This document shows, one piece after another, positions 58,919-64,000 of a stretch of 64,000 bases of DNA. Source of the stretch: Candidatus Avelusimicrobium pullicaecorum (GTDB lineage Bacteria > Elusimicrobiota > Elusimicrobia > Elusimicrobiales > Elusimicrobiaceae); the NCBI GenBank assembly GCA_944322825.1, contig CALUQD010000002.1, positions 42,608 to 106,607 on the forward strand. Direction: 5' to 3'. A program made the position numbers and the translations under genes. The notes below the pieces were generated by a model that worked only from the letters and a program-made list of their open reading frames with translations, made no database searches and was not told where the DNA came from. Each line of letters begins with the position of its first letter. Positions within the stretch are counted from its first letter, which is position 1.

Positions 58919-61402
58919 ATGTCCCGGACTGTAACGATTTTTTCTCCTGTGGAAGGAGCCGCCGTACCCTTGGAACAAGTGCCGGACCCGGTATTTAGCG
59001 AACATATGCTGGGCGACGGCTTGGCCGTAGATCCGGCCGGCGACACGATTTACGCGCCCCTGGAAGGGGATATCATTAACTTCTCCCCCTCCTCCCACGC
59101 GTTGGTTATACGCTGTGGGCAGGCGGAAGTGCTTATTCACGTCGGGCTGGAAACAGTCGGATTAAAAGGCGAAGGTTTTACGCCGCTGGCCCGCCAAGGC
59201 GATCACGTTCGGCAAGGCCAGCCGCTTTTGCGGTTTGATCAAACGGTTCTTACCCGCCACAATCTTTGCCCGTTTGTAGTAGTGCTGCTTACGGCTCCGG
59301 CCAATATCCCCGTTTTGCATAAAGCAGAAAACTTGCTAAAAACCACCGACCCCCTTTTTGAAATTCCCGTTCCCAACGAGGCGGAAAAAGCCCAAGGACA
59401 GGGCACCTTTGTGGAATCCGCCCCGCTGGTGGTCATCAATCCCAACGGTCTGCACGCGCGGCCCGCAGGCGTATTGGCCAAACTGGCGATGGAATATCCC
59501 TACGCGGTGCAGCTCACCAAAAACGGCGTTTCGGTAAACGCCAAAAGCGTGGTATCCATTATGGCGTTAGCTTTGGCCTATAACGACCGGGTAACCGTCC
59601 GCGCCGAAGGGCCGCAAAAACAGGCGCAAGCCTTTCTAACCCGGGCAGAAGCGGCTTTCAAAGCCGGCTTTGGGGAAAAAGACATCGTTTCTCCCGCCAA
59701 AATTTCGCCGCAATCCACTCTGCCAAACGCGCAAAGCGGGTTATCCGCCTGCCCCGGTATGGCCTGCGGGGAGGCCTTTCTGTACAAACCGGCCGATATC
59801 ACCATTGACGAATGTGCCTCCAATCCCAAGGCCGAAAAGAAACGCTTAGACGATACCATTCAAACCGTTATTTTAGAAACCGAGCTAAAAATCGCTAACG
59901 AGAAAAATCCCGAAATCCAAGCCATCTTAAACGCGCAGTTGCGTATTTTGCAAGACCCGCTGTTACTGCAGACCGCGCGGGAAGCCGTGGCCAAAGGCAA
60001 ATCGGCGGCTTACGGCTTAGGGTTGGCATTACGCGCCGGAATCGGGTTATTGCAAAGAACCCGCAACACTTTTTTAATGGAACGCGCCGCGGATTTAAAA
60101 GATTTGCGCCGCGCCCTGCTTTTGCGTTTAGGCGCCCGCGTAGAACCCGCACCGGTTCCGCCCCCTGGCTGTATTTGGATTGCGGAAGATTTGCTCCCTT
60201 CGGAGGCGGCCGCCCTGGAAGGACGGGCCGCCGGCGTATTATTGGCTTACGGTTCCCCCACCGCCCACGCCAGTATTTTGCTGCGCAATATGAACATACC
60301 GTGTATTGTCCGCGCCGGGAAAGACATTTTGGATATTCCCGCCGGAACCACCGTATGTTTGGATGCCTCTCATCTTCACTTTACCGTCAATCCGACTGAT
60401 GCCGAATTGGAAACTTTTTTAGCCCGGCAGGAAACAACCCGCCGCGAACATATCCGTAACCTGGCGGACGCCCAGGAAAAGGCCTGCACCCAAGACGGTA
60501 TAGAAATCCGCGTGGAAGGCAATATCTCCAACGCCAAAGAAGCCATCCAAGCCATTGCCAACGGCGCCGACGGTTTGGGGCTCGTGCGGACGGAATTTTT
60601 ATTTCACAACCGCTCTCAGTCGCCTTCCGAAGCACAGCAACAAGAAATCTATCAGTCCATCCTAGACGCCGCCCGCGGCCGCCCGGTTATGCTGCGCCTC
60701 CTTGATGCCGGCGGTGATAAACCGCTCCCTTTCTTGCACATCCCGGCGGAAGCCAACCCCATCGTAGGAATCCGTGGAATACGCGCTTTTAAAACCAACG
60801 AAGATTTTTTCCGCACCCAACTGCGTGCGATGCTGCGCGTGCGCCACAGCGGCAATCTGCGCATTATGTTGCCGATGGTCACGCTGGCCGAAGAAGTGGA
60901 TTTTTTCAAAAATCTTTTGGCGCAGGAACAACAAGCCCTGGTAGCATCAGCCGCTGTACCGCTGGGAATTATGGTGGAAGTCCCCTCGGCTGCACTTATC
61001 AGCGGGCAGCTGGCGGCGCGAACGGATTTCTTTTCCATCGGCACGAACGATTTAACCCAATATACACTGGCCATCGACCGAGGCCACCCGGATTTGGCCG
61101 CCTGTTCCGATCATCTGCATCCGTCGGTATTAAAACTAATTGCCCTCACCTGCCAAGGCGCGGCCCAGCACCAAAAGCCGGTAGCCGTCTGCGGGGCAAT
61201 GGCCGGCGATTTAACCGCTGTACCGTTTTTAATCGGCCTGGGCGTACGGGAGCTGGCCGTCGGAGCGGGTGCCGTGGCGGAAGTAAAAGCATTGGTTCGC
61301 CTCCTCGACAGTCAAAAATGCGCCGCCCTGGCCCAGCACGCCTTGACACTCTCTTCCGCGCCGGAAGTACGTGCCCTGGGACGGACGGAATTGGGGAAAT
61401 AA
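58919..61402 (+). CDS. Fused PTS phosphotransfer protein EIIA(Glc)-HPr-EI
   Basis: 827 residues. Residues 1-150: EIIA of the Crr type, active-site pair His60 (SHALVI) and His74 (EVLIHVGLETV). Residues about 163-250: HPr with His179 in NPNGLHARPAG; the regulatory Ser region reads NAKSVVSIMAL. Residues about 270-827: Enzyme I with phospho-His450 in GSPTAHASILLRN, the PEP-binding LVRTEFLF and MLRLLDAGGDKPLPF, GTNDLTQYTLAIDRG and VCGAMAGD. It moves phosphate from PEP to an EIIB(C). The layout corresponds to NagF-type multiphosphoryl proteins; with nagBA behind it, amino-sugar uptake is the likely role. SD AAGGAG precedes the ATG. Confidence 0.95.
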   Translation: MSRTVTIFSPVEGAAVPLEQVPDPVFSEHMLGDGLAVDPAGDTIYAPLEGDIINFSPSSHALVIRCGQAEVLIHVGLETVGLKGEGFTPLARQGDHVRQGQPLLRFDQTVLTRHNLCPFVVVLLTAPANIPVLHKAENLLKTTDPLFEIPVPNEAEKAQGQGTFVESAPLVVINPNGLHARPAGVLAKLAMEYPYAVQLTKNGVSVNAKSVVSIMALALAYNDRVTVRAEGPQKQAQAFLTRAEAAFKAGFGEKDIVSPAKISPQSTLPNAQSGLSACPGMACGEAFLYKPADITIDECASNPKAEKKRLDDTIQTVILETELKIANEKNPEIQAILNAQLRILQDPLLLQTAREAVAKGKSAAYGLGLALRAGIGLLQRTRNTFLMERAADLKDLRRALLLRLGARVEPAPVPPPGCIWIAEDLLPSEAAALEGRAAGVLLAYGSPTAHASILLRNMNIPCIVRAGKDILDIPAGTTVCLDASHLHFTVNPTDAELETFLARQETTRREHIRNLADAQEKACTQDGIEIRVEGNISNAKEAIQAIANGADGLGLVRTEFLFHNRSQSPSEAQQQEIYQSILDAARGRPVMLRLLDAGGDKPLPFLHIPAEANPIVGIRGIRAFKTNEDFFRTQLRAMLRVRHSGNLRIMLPMVTLAEEVDFFKNLLAQEQQALVASAAVPLGIMVEVPSAALISGQLAARTDFFSIGTNDLTQYTLAIDRGHPDLAACSDHLHPSVLKLIALTCQGAAQHQKPVAVCGAMAGDLTAVPFLIGLGVRELAVGAGAVAEVKALVRLLDSQKCAALAQHALTLSSAPEVRALGRTELGK

Positions 61403-61447
61403 GCCCTTTTGAAACAGCGGCGCCGCCAACGCGCCGCAGGAAAGCAT

Positions 61448-62272
61448 ATGCGTTTAGTGGTTACTAAAATGAATTTAGGCTTGTGGGCCGCGGCATACGT
61501 GAAAGAGAAAATCAACGCGTTCCGCCCCACGCCGGAAAAACCGTTTGTGCTGGGCTTGCCAACGGGCGGCACGGTGGTGGACCTTTATGCTAATTTGCGT
61601 TTGTTCTATAAAGGAGGCGTGCTTCGTTTTAAAGACGTCGTCACCTTTAATATGGACGAATACGTCGGCCTGCCCAAGGACCACCCGCAAAGCTATCACA
61701 GCTATATGAAGTTAAATTTATTTAACGAGGTAGATATCCGCCCGGCCAACTGCCATTTATTAAACGCCCAAGCACCGGATTTACGCCAAGAATGCGCCCG
61801 CTACGAAGACGCTATCCGCCGGGTAGGAGGCATTACGTTGTTTTTAGGCGGCGTGGGCAACAACGGCCACATTGCCTTCAACGAACCCGGCTCCGCGCTA
61901 GACAGCCGCACCCGCCCGGTGGATTTAACCCCCAGCACCATTCAAGCCAACGCCCGTTTCTTTTTAAATGACGAAAGCCGCGTCCCCAAGCAGGCGTTGA
62001 CGGTAGGCATCGGCACGATTTTAGACGCGCAAGAACTGCTCTTTTTAGCCTCCGGCACCGCCAAATCGGCGGCCGTGGCCCGGCTGGCAAGCCCAGGTAT
62101 TACGCCGGCTTGCCCGCTGACGGCGTTAAAACGCCATCCGCACGCCACCCTGCTGGTGGACCCGGCCGCCTGTGTGCAGCTGGGCACTACCGCCCGGGAA
62201 AAGTTGGATGCGCTGATGCGCGCTGAACCACACGCCGAACACTGGACCTTGGAATGGACGGAAAAAGAATGA
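61448..62272 (+). CDS. nagB: Glucosamine-6-phosphate deaminase
   Basis: 274 residues from ATG 61448, which gives the family start MRLVVTKMNLGLWAA; an in-frame TTG further upstream is possible but adds an unrelated basic stretch. Motifs: GLPTGGTVVDLY, FNMDEYVGLPKDHPQSYHSYM, GGVGNNGHIAFNEPGSALDSRTR, LTVGIGTILDAQE. Converts glucosamine-6-P to fructose-6-P and ammonia. Lies 45 bp behind the PTS gene and overlaps nagA. Confidence 0.96.
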   Translation: MRLVVTKMNLGLWAAAYVKEKINAFRPTPEKPFVLGLPTGGTVVDLYANLRLFYKGGVLRFKDVVTFNMDEYVGLPKDHPQSYHSYMKLNLFNEVDIRPANCHLLNAQAPDLRQECARYEDAIRRVGGITLFLGGVGNNGHIAFNEPGSALDSRTRPVDLTPSTIQANARFFLNDESRVPKQALTVGIGTILDAQELLFLASGTAKSAAVARLASPGITPACPLTALKRHPHATLLVDPAACVQLGTTAREKLDALMRAEPHAEHWTLEWTEKE

Positions 62273-63438
62273 CCGAATTTTTACTTACACCTGTGTGTGC
62301 TGTAACCGCGCAAGACACATTGCCCAATGCCGCTTTGTGGATTAAAGGCGGCGTTATCGCCGGCTGCTTTGCCGAAAATGAACTGCCTGCCGAAATAGCC
62401 CACCTCCCCCGTGTGGACGGAAAAGGCTGCTTTGCCGTACCCGGCTTCATCGATTTGCATATCCACGGCTATGCCGGGTTCGGCCCGGAATTGGCCGACC
62501 CGCAAGCCCTGCTGAATATGTCGGCCGCGCTGTTGCAAAGCGGAGTGACAGCCTTTTGCCCCACGCTTTATTGCGCCAAGTCGAATGAAATGGAAACTTT
62601 GTTAAAAAAGTTAGTTCCGGCAATAGGCAAGGAAAGCGGCGCCCAAATTATCGGGTTTCATTTGGAAGGGCCGTTTATCTCGCCTAAAAAACCGGGAGTG
62701 ATGAAACCGCAGGACATCGCTCCGGCCGATTTGCCAGCCTTTCAGCGCTTGTTCGACGCAGCCGAAGGCCATATTGCCGCCGTCACGCTGGCGCCGGAAC
62801 TGCCGGGAATAGAACCCGTAATTGTTTTTGCCAAACAGCACGGCATCCGCGTGCAGGCGGGGCATACCAACGCCACTTACGACGAATTTTTGTTAGGAGC
62901 CGCCCACGGCGTTACACACGTGACGCATTTGTTTAATGCAATGAGCCCTTTCACCCACCGCGAACCGGGTGCCGCGGGGGCGGCCTTAATGCACCCTGGT
63001 ATTTCGTGCGAAATCATTGCCGACGGCGTACACGTCCACCCGGATGTAATTTCCTTTTTGCATAGCGTCAAACCGATAGAAAACATCGTGGCAGTGACGG
63101 ACGCCCTGCTGCCTACCGGGCAGGAAAAAGGGCCCTTTATCGCCAACGGGGAAGAAGTGATTTTTGACGGCGGTGTATGGAAACGCAAATCCGACCGTGT
63201 GATAGCCGGCTCGGCCTTAACAATGGCCCAAGCGTTTAAAAATGTAGTAGATTATGGCTTCACCTTGCCGCAGGCCGTCCAGGCCACCAGCGCCAACGCG
63301 GCGCGCCTTTCGGGCCTTACCCAGCAAGGCCGTTTGGAAGCCGGCGCCCGCGCGGACATCGTTCTGCTAAACAGCCGCTTTGAGCCGGTGCAAGTTTTCT
63401 TAAACGGGGAACAGATAAAAAACGGTTTTACTTCGTGA
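62269..63438 (+). CDS. nagA: N-acetylglucosamine-6-phosphate deacetylase
   Basis: 389 residues from ATG 62269, which overlaps the nagB stop (ATGA); an upstream in-frame ATG at 62254 would add five residues. The amidohydrolase metal motif is PGFIDLHIHGYAG, followed by GFHLEGPFISPKKPG (catalytic Glu), AGHTNATYDEF, THLFNAMSPFTHREPG and AVTDALLPTG (catalytic Asp). It releases acetate from GlcNAc-6-P. The operon order phosphotransferase-nagB-nagA fits a complete GlcNAc route together with the remote EIIBC. Confidence 0.96.
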   Translation: MTEFLLTPVCAVTAQDTLPNAALWIKGGVIAGCFAENELPAEIAHLPRVDGKGCFAVPGFIDLHIHGYAGFGPELADPQALLNMSAALLQSGVTAFCPTLYCAKSNEMETLLKKLVPAIGKESGAQIIGFHLEGPFISPKKPGVMKPQDIAPADLPAFQRLFDAAEGHIAAVTLAPELPGIEPVIVFAKQHGIRVQAGHTNATYDEFLLGAAHGVTHVTHLFNAMSPFTHREPGAAGAALMHPGISCEIIADGVHVHPDVISFLHSVKPIENIVAVTDALLPTGQEKGPFIANGEEVIFDGGVWKRKSDRVIAGSALTMAQAFKNVVDYGFTLPQAVQATSANAARLSGLTQQGRLEAGARADIVLLNSRFEPVQVFLNGEQIKNGFTS

Positions 63439-63480
63439 CCAACGGACGGGTTTTCCTCCCGCACGAAAACATTTCCACCA

Positions 63481-63513
63481 AAAATACCCCGGGCAAATAC
63501 CCGGGGTATTTTT
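63481..63513 (+). terminator. Terminator after nagA
   Basis: AAAATACCCCGGG / CCCGGGGTATTTT with a 6-nt loop and a further T. Confidence 0.93.
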
Positions 63514-63567
63514 GTGGACGAAATAAATTTTAGTTGCTGTCAATTAAATAAAGGACCCGCGCGTGTT

Positions 63568-63661
63568 ATCACATTTCCTGCTTGAAAGTGATTTTTGTGG
63601 AGCCCTGGGGTCAGCGCCTGGCCGCCCTTTTGAGAGTGCTTTTGGGTGCTTTCAAAAGCAC
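63568..63661. other. Hairpin-rich spacer between nagA and rex
   Basis: Two further inverted repeats: ATCAC-A-TTTC / GAAAGTGAT followed by TTTT (63568-63596), and GTGCTTTTG / CAAAAGCAC (63636-63644 with 63653-63661). No gene was found in 63514-63715; a small RNA or additional terminators are possible. Confidence 0.45.
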
Positions 63662-63668
63662 AAATAAA

Positions 63669-63688
63669 AAGCCCCCTAGCGGGGGCTT
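63669..63688 (-). terminator. Terminator of rex (minus strand)
   Basis: AAGCCCCC / GGGGGCTT with a 4-nt loop, followed on the minus strand by TTTTT. Confidence 0.9.
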
Positions 63689-63715
63689 AAAAACAAACGC
63701 GACAGAAGTCCTTTT

Positions 63716-64000
63716 TTAGCGGCTTTTTAGTTTGGCGCACAGTTCCGCCAGGCCGGAAGAAATATCCTCCTTCTGCACAATCACCCCCGCGGGCACCGTC
63801 AAATTAACCGGGGCAAAATTCCATATGGCTTTAATCCCGGCCGATACCAACGTATCCGTAATGCCTTGGGCGGCCGCGGCCGGAACCGTCAAAATGGCAA
63901 TCTTCAAATTTTGCTTTTCAATTACGCTGGCCAGCTGCGCCGTGTGATACACCTGCACGCCGTGGAATTCGCTCCCTACTTTTTCGGGGTGCGTATCAAA
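63716..64000 (-). CDS. rex: Redox-sensing transcriptional repressor Rex, C-terminal part (runs off the right edge)
   Basis: Ninety-four codons of the 3' end. The protein reads FDTHPEKVGSEFHGVQVYHT, then LKIAILTVPAAAAQGITDTLVSAGIKAIWNFAPVNLTVP and ends AELCAKLKSR. ILTVPA..AQ...D.LV.AGIK.I.NFAP is the Rex Rossmann-domain signature that senses NADH/NAD+. The N-terminal DNA-binding domain lies outside the window. Rex represses fermentation genes when NADH is low; adh and pckA of this window are candidate targets, but no typical Rex palindrome was found near them. Confidence 0.93.
   Translation of the reverse strand, partial: FDTHPEKVGSEFHGVQVYHTAQLASVIEKQNLKIAILTVPAAAAQGITDTLVSAGIKAIWNFAPVNLTVPAGVIVQKEDISSGLAELCAKLKSR

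Overview
The window reads as a chromosomal segment of a Gram-negative, fermentative, probably gut-associated bacterium. Outer-membrane hardware is visible (a TolC-type channel, lipoproteins, an outer-membrane beta-barrel, an alpha-2-macroglobulin). Energy metabolism is represented by an ATP-type PEP carboxykinase, an iron alcohol dehydrogenase, a PTS and a Rex repressor at the right edge. The mix of a SWIB-domain protein, DUF4491, ScpAB, a fused EIIA-HPr-EI and orphan secreted proteins fits Elusimicrobiota best. That placement is an inference from gene content, with no marker-gene search behind it. No phage, insertion sequence, CRISPR array or rRNA gene was seen. Coding density is high, and most genes are in short operons closed by strong intrinsic terminators.

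Layout, left to right. 1-5.2 kb (minus strand): an alkaline-phosphatase N-terminus, glycogen synthase, ScpB, ScpA, a cysteine-cluster TrpRS and an M50 protease. 5.3-11.9 kb (minus strand): a seven-gene tetR-tolC-hlyD-ABC-ABC-permease-permease drug-export operon of YbhGFSR type, driven by a consensus promoter whose spacer and -10 are covered by a perfect palindrome. 12-25.3 kb: thioredoxin, CinA, alcohol dehydrogenase, NhaC-type antiporter, tRNA-Arg, a beta-barrel, a pirin-like protein without metal ligands, a Sel1-repeat protein, an SPL-type radical SAM protein, a carbonic anhydrase coupled to a PTS EIIBC, a SWIB protein, PckA and an aspartate-type aminotransferase. 25.4-33.9 kb: a 1001-residue orphan exported protein, Mrp ATPase, a GDYXXLXY/DUF4401/DUF2157 membrane module, two tandem alpha/beta hydrolases (the second without its nucleophile), tRNA-Ser and a DUF4491 protein.

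33.9-43.2 kb (plus strand) is a translation-related operon: fmt, a kinase-less PASTA protein, rpe, rpsP, khpA, trmD, rplS, then rnhB and yraN. Between rplS and rnhB sits the most unusual element of the window: three paralogous exported proteins of a family I do not recognise. Each has its own GC-rich upstream region with a shared dyad motif at nearly the same distance from the start codon, and the third copy is an internally deleted derivative. 43.2-52.7 kb holds PNP, a flippase, a lipoprotein, and a WecA-like transferase / FAD oxidoreductase / NadD-YqeK fusion / LytR_C protein / RsfS / ArgS operon; RsfS carries a long histone-H1-like Lys/Ala tail. 52.8-58.8 kb is one giant alpha-2-macroglobulin. 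58.9-63.4 kb is the EIIA-HPr-EI / nagB / nagA amino-sugar operon, which can energise the EIIBC permease encoded 37 kb away. The window closes with the 3' end of rex.

How the parts combine: amino sugars enter by PTS (EIIBC plus the fused phosphotransfer protein), NagA and NagB deliver fructose-6-phosphate, and GlgA stores surplus glucose. PckA, the aminotransferase, the alcohol dehydrogenase and Rex suggest redox-balanced fermentation. A recurring signature, a -10-like hexamer only 6-9 nt upstream of ATG with no Shine-Dalgarno, suggests that several operon-leading genes, including the orphan family, make leaderless mRNAs. All assignments are by eye from translated sequence and motifs.
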